NCBI RefSeq assembly: GCF_018397995.1
Contig: NZ_BBQH01000078.1
Coordinates: 89,975-153,974 of the forward strand
Direction: 5' to 3'
DNA length: 64,000 nucleotides
Source: Rhizomonospora bruguierae
Lineage (GTDB): Bacteria > Actinomycetota > Actinomycetes > Mycobacteriales > Micromonosporaceae
Shown here: positions 8,861-17,381 of the stretch, piece after piece
How the letters are laid out: each line of letters begins with the position of its first letter
Position numbering within the stretch: the first letter of the stretch is position 1
Notes under the pieces: generated by a model
Databases searched by the model: none
Told to the model about the DNA's origin: nothing
Seen by the model: only the letters and a program-made list of their open reading frames with translations
Position numbers and translations under genes: made by a program

Positions 8861-9008
8861 CGCTACGGCGCGGGCCGCGATCTACGGCGCTGGCCCGCCG
8901 GGTCGAGCCAAGGGCACGGATGGTTGGCGCCCAACCCAAGCGGGCATGTCCCCTCTGGCCCGCAGCTGTTCCTGTCCACCCTCGGTTCCTTCGTCGTGGA
9001 GGTGTGCC

Positions 9009-10166
9009 ATGAGCGATATCTGGCGTGCCCGCGTTCGCCCCAGGATGATGCGCCGCGCCGACGTGCGCCAGCCCGAGCGGGAACCGCAGCCGCCGGAGCT
9101 GTCCATGGACCCCCGCGCCTCTGCCACGCGGGTGGCCCCGGTGGAGGAGAGCGTGGTGGACGCCGGCATCTACCTCGCCGGTCGCCGCATCGACCGGCCG
9201 GCCACCCTCACCGGCGCCTACCACCGCCTCGAACGGCAGCCCGACGCGCTGGCCTGGATCGGCCTCTACCGGCCGGCCGAGGAACAACTGCTCACCGCGG
9301 CCGAGCAGTTCGGCCTGCACAAACTCGCCGTCGAGGACGCCATTGTCGCCCACCAGCGCCCCAAGCTGGAACGCTACGGCGACACCCTGTTCGTCGTGCT
9401 GCGCGCCGCCCGCTACCTCGACGCCGCCGAAGAGGTCGACTTCGGCGAGGTCCACATCTTCGTCGGCCCCAACTTCGTGCTCACCGTCCGCCACGGCGAG
9501 GCCCCCGACCTCGCCGCCGTACGCCGCCGCCTGGAAGACGACCCCGAACTGCTGGCCCGTGGCCCCGAAGCCGTCCTGTACGGCGTCCTCGACGCCGTCG
9601 TCGACGGCTACGCACCCGTCGTCGCCGGCCTACAGAACGACATCGACGAGATCGAAACCGAGGTGTTCGGCGGCGACCCCAAGGTCACCCGGCGCATCTA
9701 CGAACTGTCCCGCGAGGTCATCGAGTTCCAGCGCGCCACCCGCCCCCTGCTGGCCATCCTCACCGGCCTGCAGGCCGGGTTCGACAAGTACGGCATCGAC
9801 GAGGAGCTACGTCGTTACCTCACCGACGTGGCCGACCACGCCACCACCGCCGCCGAACGCGTCGACAGCTTCCGGCAGACCCTCGCCGACATCCTCACCC
9901 TCAACGCCGCCCTCGTCTCGCAGGCCCAAAACGAAGAGGTCCGCCAGCTCACCGTCGCCAGCTTCACCCAGAACGAGGAGGTCAAGAAGGTCTCCGCCTG
10001 GGCGGCGATCCTGTTCGCCCCCACCATCGTCGGCACCATCTACGGCATGAACTTCGACCACATGCCCGAACTGCACTGGGTGGCCGGCTACCCCTTCGCC
10101 CTCGGCCTCATGCTGTCCGTCAGCCTCGTCCTCTACACGATCTTCAAGCGACGCGGCTGGCTGTAG
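9009..10166 (+). CDS. CorA-family magnesium/divalent cation transporter
   Basis: 385 residues from an ATG with a GGAGG site nine bases upstream. The long soluble N-terminal region is followed by two C-terminal membrane helices, with the signature GMN between them (IYGMNFDHMPELHW near residue 345). The charged tail KRRGW is usual for CorA. The family forms pentamers that admit Mg2+, Co2+ or Ni2+. It is transcribed divergently from arsR and next to an MgtC-like gene, so the neighbourhood looks devoted to divalent cation or linked anion balance. The 157-base gap to arsR contains a small perfect hairpin (8922-8936), but I see no recognisable riboswitch. Confidence 0.9.
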   Translation: MSDIWRARVRPRMMRRADVRQPEREPQPPELSMDPRASATRVAPVEESVVDAGIYLAGRRIDRPATLTGAYHRLERQPDALAWIGLYRPAEEQLLTAAEQFGLHKLAVEDAIVAHQRPKLERYGDTLFVVLRAARYLDAAEEVDFGEVHIFVGPNFVLTVRHGEAPDLAAVRRRLEDDPELLARGPEAVLYGVLDAVVDGYAPVVAGLQNDIDEIETEVFGGDPKVTRRIYELSREVIEFQRATRPLLAILTGLQAGFDKYGIDEELRRYLTDVADHATTAAERVDSFRQTLADILTLNAALVSQAQNEEVRQLTVASFTQNEEVKKVSAWAAILFAPTIVGTIYGMNFDHMPELHWVAGYPFALGLMLSVSLVLYTIFKRRGWL

Positions 10167-10359
10167 TCAGCGCGCCGAGCCCGGTGCGCCTGTCTCCGTG
10201 CTGACCTCGGCGACCATCGCCGGCACGGTGGCAGCCGGCACCGACAGTTCCCGCCGTGGCGGAAGGTGCGAACGGCGTTGACGGTGTCCACCGGGCGCTG
10301 GTCAGACTGATCGCGCTGTCCAGGCGGTCCGGGCGACGGCGGATCGATACGCTGAACCG

Positions 10360-11082
10360 ATGGTCATGGCGTACCTGGGCGCACCCGTGGGCCAAGGCTG
10401 GAGGCAACTGGCCGACCTGGCGATCGCCCTGCTGTTGTCGCTGGCGATCGGTGTGGAGCGGGAGATCCGGCAGAAGAGCGCCGGGCTGCGGACGCACACC
10501 CTGGTCGGCTTCGCCTCGGCGTTGATCATGCTGGTGTCCAAGTACGGGTTCACCGACGTCCTCGGGGACCGGGTCGTGCTGGACCCGTCCCGGGTCGCGG
10601 CGCAGATCGTGTCCGGGATCGGCTTCATCGGCGCCGGTCTGATCTTCGTCCGGCGCGACGTGGTCCGGGGGCTGACCACGGCGGCGACGATCTGGCTGGC
10701 CGCCGCCGTCGGGATGGCCGCCGGAGCGGGGCTGTGGCTGCTGGCGACCGTGGTCACCGCCGGGCACTTCCTCGTGGTGTTCGCGCTCACGCCGCTGGCC
10801 GCCCGGTTGCCGCGTTCGAAGTACGCGCTGGCCCGGTTGCGACTGTCCTATCGTGAGGGACTCGGGGTGCTGCGGCTGGCGCTGGCGGAGTGCACCGGTC
10901 GCGGCTTCACCGTCGGGGACCTGCGCATCGAGCAGGACGGCGACGAGCGCGCGCCGGGCACGGTGTCGGTGTGGCTGTCGGTGCAGGGGAGCGGTTCGAT
11001 CAGCGACCTGACCGCCGCGCTGGCCGATATCGACGGGGTGGTCGCCGTGGTCAGCGAGGACCCGAACAACCCGTCCCCATAG
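10360..11082 (+). CDS. MgtC/SapB-family membrane protein
   Basis: 240 residues. The N-terminal half shows the family pattern: LLLSLAIGVEREIRQKSAGLRTHTLVG, then GIGFIGAGLIF, then VRGLTTAATIWLAAAVGMAAGAG, spread over four or five membrane helices. The C-terminal about 90 residues form a small soluble ACT-like domain. MgtC proteins act in survival at low Mg2+ and in regulating the F-ATPase rather than as transporters. The adjacent CorA gene, 193 bases upstream, supports a magnesium-related setting. The start is the ATG at 10360; an ATG two codons later is also possible. Confidence 0.87.
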   Translation: MVMAYLGAPVGQGWRQLADLAIALLLSLAIGVEREIRQKSAGLRTHTLVGFASALIMLVSKYGFTDVLGDRVVLDPSRVAAQIVSGIGFIGAGLIFVRRDVVRGLTTAATIWLAAAVGMAAGAGLWLLATVVTAGHFLVVFALTPLAARLPRSKYALARLRLSYREGLGVLRLALAECTGRGFTVGDLRIEQDGDERAPGTVSVWLSVQGSGSISDLTAALADIDGVVAVVSEDPNNPSP

Positions 11083-11383
11083 CGCAGCGGGGGTGGGGCG
11101 CGGAACCGGCGGTTCGGACCAAATGGGGTGGGGCCGAAGGTGCTACTTGCGCCGCGACCCGCGGGATCGCGATGATCGAGTGCACGCTGATCATGTAACG
11201 GGTGGCCGGACGTCGCCAGCGGGCGGCGACGGGCAGGGCAGCGGACTGGCGCCGGCGATGTGCTGGCCGAGGATCAGTGTGTCCGTGGCGTTGAGCGCCG
11301 CCGCCCACGATACACCGGAGGGTGTTCCCAGGCGTCAGCGGCCAGCGGCTCGCGCGGCACGACGTCAGAGTGGAGCGCTTACG
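11083..11383. other. Intergenic region upstream of the LuxR-type hybrid regulator
   Basis: No convincing gene. Two possible regulatory marks are visible: an inverted repeat ATGATC...GATCAT around a central GTGCAC (11172-11194), and GGGTGTTCCC (11320-11329), which loosely resembles the GGG...TTTTCCC boxes of the three downstream promoters and could allow autoregulation. Both are weak. Confidence 0.3.
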
Positions 11384-13159
11384 ATGACGGAACCGGACAC
11401 GGGTAATGGCTTCCTCGCGACCGTCGAGGCCCTGAACGAGGTTGCCGAGGATCTCGCCGGAGAGTTTCAGCTGCGCGCGGTGCTGGAGCGGATCCTGCAG
11501 CGGTGTACCGCGCTGATGGGCTGCGACGCCGGCTCGATCTCCCGGGTGGACGAGGCGAACGGAACATACCGGAAGGAAGCCGACATCGGCATCGAGTGCC
11601 AGTCCGGGCAGGTGTTCCCGCTCGCCGAGGGGATGACCGGAGAGGTCGTCCGGCGGCGCCGGCCGGTCTCGTTCGACCGGTACGAGGACGTCATCGGCGG
11701 GCACATCAGCGCCGCCGACCGCAAGACCCTCAAGGGCGTCATCGGCGTACCGCTGGAATGGCAGGGCCGGATCATCGGCGTCTGCGTCGTGTTCTCCAGG
11801 GACGCGGACCGCCGGTTCGGCGACGAGGACGCGACGCTGCTGGGGCTGTTCGCCCGGCACGCCGCGGTGGCCCTCGCCAACGCGACGATGTACGAGGCCG
11901 TCGAGGCGCGGGCCCGGCTGGAGGCGGCCGCGGGCGAGCGCGAGCGGCTGATCGAGGAAGTGCACGAACTGTTGACGAAGGACTTCGTCGACCTCATCTC
12001 GGACCTGGACAAGGCGCTCGAACTGCTCCCCGGGCACGACAGCGTCGCCCGGACGCACATGCAGGAGGCCCGCTTCTCCGCGGGCGAGACCCTCTCGTCC
12101 CTGCACCGCAGCCTCCAGCGGCTGCGCGAACCGTGGCACGACGAGCGGACGCTGGAGGAGATCGTCCGCAGCGAACTGCTGTGGGCGGAGAAGTCGAGCC
12201 GGCTCTCGACGAGCTTCGTGTCGATCGGAACGCCGGTGCCGCTCGAGCGGACGCTCGTCCGCGACGTCTGCCACGTGGCCCGCGGCGCGATCGACAATGT
12301 CATCCGGCACGCGGCGGCCACCAGCCTCCGGCTCGGCCTCGGATACGACTCGGCGTCCCTGACCCTGCTGGTCCAGGACGACGGCCGGGGCTTCGACGTC
12401 GACACGGTCAGCTCGGGCCGCGGCGAGGGCCGGCTGAGCATCATGCACCGGGTACGCGAGGCGGGCGGCTCGTTCGAAATCGACTCCTCGGTCGGCTGGG
12501 GGACCAGCCTCCGCGCGGTCTTCCCCTACCGCCGGGACGCCCGGGCCGCGTCGGAACGCCTCCCCGTGCTGGTCGCCGCGTCCACCGAGATGACCCGGGC
12601 CGGGCTGTCCCGGATGCTGGTCTGGTCGGAACAGACCATCGAGATCGTGGCGGAGTCGGCGACGACCGAGGCCGCGATGGAAGCGCTCAAGCTCTACCAC
12701 CCGCTGGTCTCCGTCGTGGCCTACCCGCGCGAGGAACTGCTCGCCAGCATCGAGACCATGCTGACCGTGGATCGCGACCTCGCGGTGGTCGCCGTGTGCC
12801 CCGACGGCGACCCGGACCTGGTCGCCGAGGCCCTGCTGGCCGGCGCCCGCGGCTGCGTGCTGGACGGCTCGGACCGCTCCGTGCTGACCAACGCGGTCAT
12901 CGCCGCCAACCGTGGCCAGTCGATCGTGCCGACCAACGGCGCGTGGGAGCGGCGGGTCGCCACCCCGGGAGCCGGGCTGACCGCGCGCGAGCGGGAGGTG
13001 CGGGCGCTGCTCGAACGCGGCCTGTCCGACAAGGCCATCGCGGCCCGCCTGGTGATCTCCACCAAGACCGTCGAGAAGCACGTCGGCGCGGTGCTGCGAA
13101 AGACCGGCGCGCGCAGCCGGGCGGAACTGGCCGCCCGGGCCACCCGGGTCGAACGGTAG
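11384..13159 (+). CDS. Single-chain GAF / HATPase / degenerate receiver / LuxR-HTH regulator
   Basis: 591 residues from ATG 11384. Domains in order: GAF sensor (about 25-180); a HisKA_3-like helix with ERERLIEEVHE (about 185-200), possibly holding the phospho-accepting His; HATPase_c (about 290-385; N-box IDNVIRHA, G-box DDGRGFD at about 332); a receiver-like domain (about 390-510) in which the phospho-accepting Asp region reads VVAYPREELL; and a LuxR/NarL HTH (GLTAREREVRALLERGLSDKAIAARL, from about 531). Kinase and response regulator, normally two proteins, are thus one polypeptide with a receiver that seems unable to take phosphate. It stands directly before three operons sharing a promoter element and is the obvious candidate regulator. 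The GAF ligand is unknown. Confidence 0.85.
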   Translation: MTEPDTGNGFLATVEALNEVAEDLAGEFQLRAVLERILQRCTALMGCDAGSISRVDEANGTYRKEADIGIECQSGQVFPLAEGMTGEVVRRRRPVSFDRYEDVIGGHISAADRKTLKGVIGVPLEWQGRIIGVCVVFSRDADRRFGDEDATLLGLFARHAAVALANATMYEAVEARARLEAAAGERERLIEEVHELLTKDFVDLISDLDKALELLPGHDSVARTHMQEARFSAGETLSSLHRSLQRLREPWHDERTLEEIVRSELLWAEKSSRLSTSFVSIGTPVPLERTLVRDVCHVARGAIDNVIRHAAATSLRLGLGYDSASLTLLVQDDGRGFDVDTVSSGRGEGRLSIMHRVREAGGSFEIDSSVGWGTSLRAVFPYRRDARAASERLPVLVAASTEMTRAGLSRMLVWSEQTIEIVAESATTEAAMEALKLYHPLVSVVAYPREELLASIETMLTVDRDLAVVAVCPDGDPDLVAEALLAGARGCVLDGSDRSVLTNAVIAANRGQSIVPTNGAWERRVATPGAGLTAREREVRALLERGLSDKAIAARLVISTKTVEKHVGAVLRKTGARSRAELAARATRVER

Positions 13160-13228
13160 TAGGGGGATATCCCCAACCGGATGCGGGGAGTTTTCCCGAT
13201 GCACCACCGATGCGCCGCTCATTAGGGT
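13160..13228 (+). promoter_or_regulatory. Shared promoter element, copy A (aldolase operon)
   Basis: TAGGG-palindrome GGGGATATCCCC, then GGGGAGTTTTCCCGAT ending at 13200, then 22 bases, then a TAGGGT -10 box (13223-13228). The same order recurs at 17228-17295 and 23694-23759 with only one- or two-base spacing changes. The GGG...CCC boxes end where a -35 would lie, as expected for an activator that replaces a poor -35. Transcription would start near 13235, about 24 bases before the aldolase ATG. Confidence 0.75.
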
Positions 13229-13258
13229 CGCAAACAACGTGGTGTACGAGGGAGACGC

Positions 13259-14125
13259 ATGTCCGTTGTGTCAATGGCGGCGATCGTAGGGCCCGCGCTT
13301 CAGAACCGATACGGTGTGCCGGCGATAAATGTCGTCAACGATCTGACGATGGCGGCCGTTTTGGCGGCGGCCGTCGAACGTCGCTCGCCGGTTATCGTGC
13401 AGACTTCGGTCAAGACGGTGCGGACCGCCGGCGCGGAAGTACTGATGGGAATGTGGCGGGGAATGACCCGCGGAATCGAGGTGCCGGTGGCGCTGCATCT
13501 CGACCATTGCCCCGATCGGGAGGTGATCAGCACCTGCCTCAGGCTCGGGTGGAACTCGGTGCTCTTCGACGGCTCCGCGCTGCCGGTCGAGCAGAACCGG
13601 CGGCACACCGTCGAGGTGGTCCGGGAGGCGTCGGTGTACGGGGCCAGCGTCGAGGGTGAGATCGAGGCCATCACGGGTGTGGAGGACGACCACGGTTCGG
13701 ACGAGGTCGGCGAGCAGCTGTCGCTGCGGGTCTGCCTCGATTTCATCGAGGCCACCGGGGTCGACGTGTTCGCACCCGCCATCGGCAACGCCCACGGTCG
13801 CTACCGCAGCGAGCCGACGCTCGACCGGCAACGGGTCGTCGATCTGGTCACCGCGACCGGCGTGCCGATGGCGCTGCACGGCGGGTCCGGGCTGACCGCG
13901 GCGCAGTTCAGCGAGTTGATCGCGGCCGGCTGCGCGAAGGTCAACCTGTCCACCGTGCTCAAGGAGCGCTTCATGCAGTCCTCGCTGGCCCACCTCGAGG
14001 AAGCGCGCCGGACGGACCGGTGGGACCCGCCGGACCTGTTCCGGCACGCGGCGGACACGGTCACGGCCATGGCGGCCGGGTTCATGGACGCCTTCGGCAG
14101 CACCGGCCGGGGTGCCGGGACCTGA
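13259..14125 (+). CDS. Class II (zinc) fructose-bisphosphate/tagatose-bisphosphate aldolase family
   Basis: 288 residues with GAGGGAG six bases before the ATG. Metal and substrate motifs of class II aldolases are present: ALHLDH (zinc His pair), SVEGEIE, GNAHGRY, HGGSGL and KVNLST. These enzymes split or join a ketose phosphate with dihydroxyacetone phosphate. At 288 residues it is near the GatY/KbaY size. It leads operon A, followed by DhaL, DhaK and a transaldolase-like gene, so I infer it acts on a pathway-specific keto-sugar phosphate or analogue rather than in glycolysis. Specificity cannot be read from the sequence. Confidence 0.85.
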   Translation: MSVVSMAAIVGPALQNRYGVPAINVVNDLTMAAVLAAAVERRSPVIVQTSVKTVRTAGAEVLMGMWRGMTRGIEVPVALHLDHCPDREVISTCLRLGWNSVLFDGSALPVEQNRRHTVEVVREASVYGASVEGEIEAITGVEDDHGSDEVGEQLSLRVCLDFIEATGVDVFAPAIGNAHGRYRSEPTLDRQRVVDLVTATGVPMALHGGSGLTAAQFSELIAAGCAKVNLSTVLKERFMQSSLAHLEEARRTDRWDPPDLFRHAADTVTAMAAGFMDAFGSTGRGAGT

Positions 14126-14171
14126 CCGGGCCCGCCCCGACTCCGCCCGGAACGATCAGCTAGGAGCGTTG

Positions 14172-14801
14172 ATGGCCGACACAACCGACCTGACCCGAAG
14201 CATCGTGCGGGTCATGGCGCAGACCGCGATCGACAACGAGGAGTACTTCGGCGAACTCGACTCGATCGTCGGCGACGGCGACCTCGGGTTCTCCCTCGCC
14301 CGGGGGTTCGAGGTGGTGGCGCAGGAGTTGAACACCACCGAGGACGAGGATCCGGGTGCGTTTCTGCGCCGCGTCGCCATCCTGATCACGAGCCGGACCG
14401 GCGGTACCTCGGGCCCGATCTGGGGGACCGCGTTCCTGCGGGCGGCCACGGTTGCCTCCGCCGCCGCCCGGATCGACCGCCCGACCGTCATCGCGATGCT
14501 ACGGGCGGCCATCGAGGGCATCAAGGCGCGCGGCAAGGCCGACCTCGGCGACAAGACCCTGCTGGACGCGCTCCAGCCCGGCGTGGACGAACTCGAGCGG
14601 CAGTTCACCCGGGACGCCAGCGACGTCGAGGCGATCCGGGCGACCGCCCGGGTGATGGCCCAGCAGGCGGAGGCGACGGCGACGCTCCAGGCCAGGCGCG
14701 GCCGGGCCAGCTACGCCGGCCCGCGCAGCATCGGCAGCCCCGACCCCGGGGCCATCGTGGTCGCCTACATGATGCGCGCCGTCTCCGAGTCCTGGAAGTA
14801 G
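14172..14801 (+). CDS. dhaL: Dihydroxyacetone kinase L subunit (DhaL-type, ATP/ADP-binding)
   Basis: 209 residues from ATG 14172, preceded by TAGGAG. DhaL/Dak2 features are visible: LDSIVGDGDLG (the Mg-binding aspartates, with Leu where GDGDHG is usual), GGTSGPIWG, GDKTLLDAL, and the C-terminal GRASY followed by GSPDPGA. DhaL carries the nucleotide and phosphorylates the substrate held covalently by DhaK, whose gene follows. No PTS-type DhaM is present, so ATP is the likely phosphate donor. Related actinobacterial kinases act on erythrulose and other ketoses, so dihydroxyacetone itself is not certain. The 3' end lies in a short tandem repeat (separate entry). Confidence 0.87.
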   Translation: MADTTDLTRSIVRVMAQTAIDNEEYFGELDSIVGDGDLGFSLARGFEVVAQELNTTEDEDPGAFLRRVAILITSRTGGTSGPIWGTAFLRAATVASAAARIDRPTVIAMLRAAIEGIKARGKADLGDKTLLDALQPGVDELERQFTRDASDVEAIRATARVMAQQAEATATLQARRGRASYAGPRSIGSPDPGAIVVAYMMRAVSESWK

Positions 14802-14867
14802 CTCGCCGAGCCGTGGAAGTAGCTCGCCGAGCCGTGGAAGTAGCCAGCGTCGTGGAAGAAGTAGTCC
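14793..14867 (+). repeat. 21-bp tandem repeat across the dhaL stop codon
   Basis: The unit TGGAAGTAGCTCGCCGAGCCG starts at 14793, repeats from 14814, and continues in decaying form from 14835 (TGGAAGTAGCC) and 14853 (TGGAAGAAGTAG). Each unit contains an in-frame TAG in the register of the dhaL ending WK-stop, so the gene's last codons and stop are copied about four times downstream. It looks like slippage duplication of the gene end within the dhaL-dhaK gap. Confidence 0.8.
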
Positions 14868-14904
14868 AGCCAAGCCAGCCCAGACGCGACCCTAAGGACG
14901 TCAA

Positions 14905-15900
14905 ATGAAGCGCTTCATGAACGAGCCGGCCGACTTCGTCCGCGACATGCTGGAGGGTGTCGCGCTGGCCAACCCGGACACCCTCGAGTACGTACCGGAG
15001 TTCAATCTCATCAGGCGCAAGGCCGGCCCCTCCGACGGTCGGGTCTCACTGATCCAGGGCTCCGGGTCGGGTCACGAGCCCGCGCACGCCATGCTGGTCG
15101 GGCCCGGAATGCTCGACGGGGCCTGCCCCGGCGACGTGTTCGCCGCCCCGCCCCTGGAGTACGTGCTGGGAGCCACGCGCAGCCTGCGCACGCCGGCCGG
15201 CGTCGTCTACATCGTCAACAACTACACCGGCGACCGCATGGTCTTCGAGATGGCCAGCGAGGTGGTCCGCGCCGAGGGCATCGACGTGCGGACCGTCCTG
15301 GTCGATGACGATGTCGCGGTGAAGGATTCCACCTACACGGTGGGCCGGCGCGGCATCGCCGGCAACTTCTTCGTCATCAAGGCGATGGGCGCGGCCGCCG
15401 CCGCTGGCGCGCCCATCGACGAGGTGGTCCGGATCGGTGAGGCGGTCAACGCCGCGACCCGGTCCATGGGCATGGCACTGACCTCCTGCTCGCCGCCGGC
15501 CAAGGGTGCGCCGCTGTTCGCGCTCGGAGAGTCCGAAGTGGAGCTGGGGGTCGGGATCCACGGCGAGCCGGGCCGGCAGCGCACCACGCTCTCGTCCGCC
15601 GACCAGACCGTCGAGGTGCTCCTCGGCGCCATCCTGGCCGAGCACGACGTCAACCGGGGCGACGAGGTCGCGGTGATGGTCAACGGCCTCGGCGCGACGC
15701 CGATCAACGAGCTGTACATCCTCTACGGCAGCGCCCACAAGCAGCTTCGGGAGCGCGGGATCCAGGTGCGCCGCAACTACGTCGGCGACTACTGCACCTC
15801 GCTGGACATGGCCGGGGTCTCGATCACCGTGGTGAAGCTCACCGACGAGATCGAGCGGCTGCTGTCGGAGCCGGCCCAGATCCCCATTCGCGTGTTCTGA
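14905..15900 (+). CDS. dhaK: Dihydroxyacetone kinase K subunit (DhaK-type, substrate-binding)
   Basis: 331 residues. DhaK motifs are intact: GSGSGHEPAHA near residue 50, NYTGDRMVFEMA, and GVGIHGEPG near residue 218, which holds the His that forms a hemiaminal with the ketone. With DhaL it phosphorylates a short ketose. The two subunits are separate genes in the order L then K, with about 100 bases between. The aldolase upstream and transaldolase-like gene downstream suggest that a triose or tetrose released by the pathway is phosphorylated here. It could equally be an erythrulose-type kinase; the fold call is solid, the substrate is not. Confidence 0.9.
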   Translation: MKRFMNEPADFVRDMLEGVALANPDTLEYVPEFNLIRRKAGPSDGRVSLIQGSGSGHEPAHAMLVGPGMLDGACPGDVFAAPPLEYVLGATRSLRTPAGVVYIVNNYTGDRMVFEMASEVVRAEGIDVRTVLVDDDVAVKDSTYTVGRRGIAGNFFVIKAMGAAAAAGAPIDEVVRIGEAVNAATRSMGMALTSCSPPAKGAPLFALGESEVELGVGIHGEPGRQRTTLSSADQTVEVLLGAILAEHDVNRGDEVAVMVNGLGATPINELYILYGSAHKQLRERGIQVRRNYVGDYCTSLDMAGVSITVVKLTDEIERLLSEPAQIPIRVF

Positions 15901-15934
15901 AGGGGTCGGGAAGGTTCGAGTCGGGGAGTTCCGC

Positions 15935-17224
15935 ATGCGCGCTGATCCGGTGCGGCTTGCCGCCGTGCCTGCCGTCCGGCGAGGAGACGAGGCGTACGTC
16001 GCCCGCGTCGACCTCGCGTCGACCGACCTGCGGTCGGCCACTGGCATCGAGGTGACCGACCGGTTCCGGGAGGTCATCAACGCCTTCGCGGTGCCGCCGG
16101 GCCGTACGCCGCCGGGGTTCCGGGTGGAGACCACCGTCAACCCGGACGGGGTGCTGAGCGTCGACCTGGTTCGGGACCTGTCGCGGGACGCGGACAACGC
16201 GCTGCGGCCCACCCCGTTCCTGTTCTCGGTCGACTCCGCCAACCCGGACGACATCGAGCCGTGCGTGCCGTTCGTGGCGAACCTGACCTGCAACCCCGGC
16301 ATCGTCTACGACCTGTTCCTGAACAACCCCAGGGCCAACCGGGACCGCAGGTTCGCCTCGTTCGACGAGGTGCTGGTGGAGATTTGCCGGCTACTGGGCC
16401 CGGGCTGCGACATCTCGGTGGAGCTGCACGACCCGTTCGGCAAGGACCTCGACGAGATCCTCGACGAGGTTCGGCACTACGAATCGATCACCGGCCGGCA
16501 CCGGTTGGTGGTGAAGGTCCCGCACACCGGCCCGGTGGACCGGGGCAACGTGTCCCGGCTGCTCGACGGGCCGGGGCTGCTGGAGCGCCGGTACGACGGC
16601 GGCAGCATCGCGGGCCAGCTGCGCGGGCACCGCCTCGCCCTGGAACTGCGGAACCGCGGCTACCGGGTGAACTTCACCCTGATGTTCGAGCCCTACCAGA
16701 CCGCGCTCGCGCTACAGGCCCGTCCGTACTTCATCAACGCCTTCATCCGGAACCGGCTCGGCGCCAGCCGGGTCATGCACGGCCTGATCGCCGCCTACGA
16801 GGCGACCGACGAGATCCTGTTCGTCGAGCAGCTGCGCGACTACCTGGTGGACAACGACTACCTGGGCCTGAACGACCGCTCGATGGACCTGTTGCGGGTG
16901 CTGGACCAGGCCCGCACGCACCTGCACAATCGGGGCTGGTCGGGTCGCGGCGACGACGGCCTCGACCACGCGCGCGCCGCCCTGCGGTGGCTGTCCACCA
17001 GCAATCTGCCGGACACCCGGCTGATTCTGTGCTCGATGGACGGCGACCGCATGTTCCCCGACATCATGCGAATGCTCACCGAGCGGGAGTTCCTCGACCT
17101 GCACAACCGGGTCCTGCTCACCACCGATCCCGCCTATTTGGCGCGCTGGGCGAGCAGCCCTCAGGTGGTCAGCTATCAACGCCGGTTCACCAGAGCGGTA
17201 CGCGAGCCCGCGCCTGCGTCGTGA
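15935..17224 (+). CDS. Transaldolase-like (beta/alpha)8 barrel protein
   Basis: 429 residues, longer than a standard transaldolase (about 320-390). The core resembles transaldolase: FVANLTCNPGIVYD, the lysine strand RLVVKVPHTGPV (candidate Schiff-base Lys) and the strand VNFTLMFEPYQTALA, which matches the 'NVTLIFS..Q' strand. The N-terminal about 110 residues have no match I recognise. It closes operon A. I infer aldol chemistry or transfer of a dihydroxyacetone unit within this pathway, but the sequence is divergent and a fructose-6-phosphate-aldolase-like or wholly new reaction is possible. Its end is followed at once by shared promoter copy B. Confidence 0.6.
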   Translation: MRADPVRLAAVPAVRRGDEAYVARVDLASTDLRSATGIEVTDRFREVINAFAVPPGRTPPGFRVETTVNPDGVLSVDLVRDLSRDADNALRPTPFLFSVDSANPDDIEPCVPFVANLTCNPGIVYDLFLNNPRANRDRRFASFDEVLVEICRLLGPGCDISVELHDPFGKDLDEILDEVRHYESITGRHRLVVKVPHTGPVDRGNVSRLLDGPGLLERRYDGGSIAGQLRGHRLALELRNRGYRVNFTLMFEPYQTALALQARPYFINAFIRNRLGASRVMHGLIAAYEATDEILFVEQLRDYLVDNDYLGLNDRSMDLLRVLDQARTHLHNRGWSGRGDDGLDHARAALRWLSTSNLPDTRLILCSMDGDRMFPDIMRMLTEREFLDLHNRVLLTTDPAYLARWASSPQVVSYQRRFTRAVREPAPAS

Positions 17225-17227
17225 TGG

Positions 17228-17295
17228 TAGGGAAACCCCTCGTCCAACGGTGGGGGGTTTTCCCGATTTCGGCGGGGTGCCGGCCTCGATAGTGT
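17228..17295 (+). promoter_or_regulatory. Shared promoter element, copy B (ALDH/TPP/enamidase-like operon)
   Basis: TAGGGAAACCCC, then GGGGGGTTTTCCCGAT ending at 17267, then 22 bases and a TAGTGT -10 box (17290-17295). It aligns with copies A and C over its whole length. Transcription would begin near 17302, leaving an untranslated leader of about 80 bases before the ALDH ATG. Confidence 0.75.
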
Positions 17296-17381
17296 CGGTG
17301 AACAATCATTGTCCCAATTTGCGCGGGCCGTTCAACGGGTGCGAAAAGAGCCACCCGTGCGAGAGAGTTCGGCGGTTATAC

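Noticed and set aside
8848..9008. Possible M-box or other Mg riboswitch in front of corA
   Set aside because: Only a small hairpin (GGTTGG-CGC-CCAACC, 8922-8936) is present. I could not find the conserved M-box segments, so no riboswitch is claimed.
17298..17381. A GTG near 17298 as a leaderless start for operon B
   Set aside because: It lies only two bases after the -10 box and is out of frame with the ALDH; ATG 17382 with a longer leader fits better.
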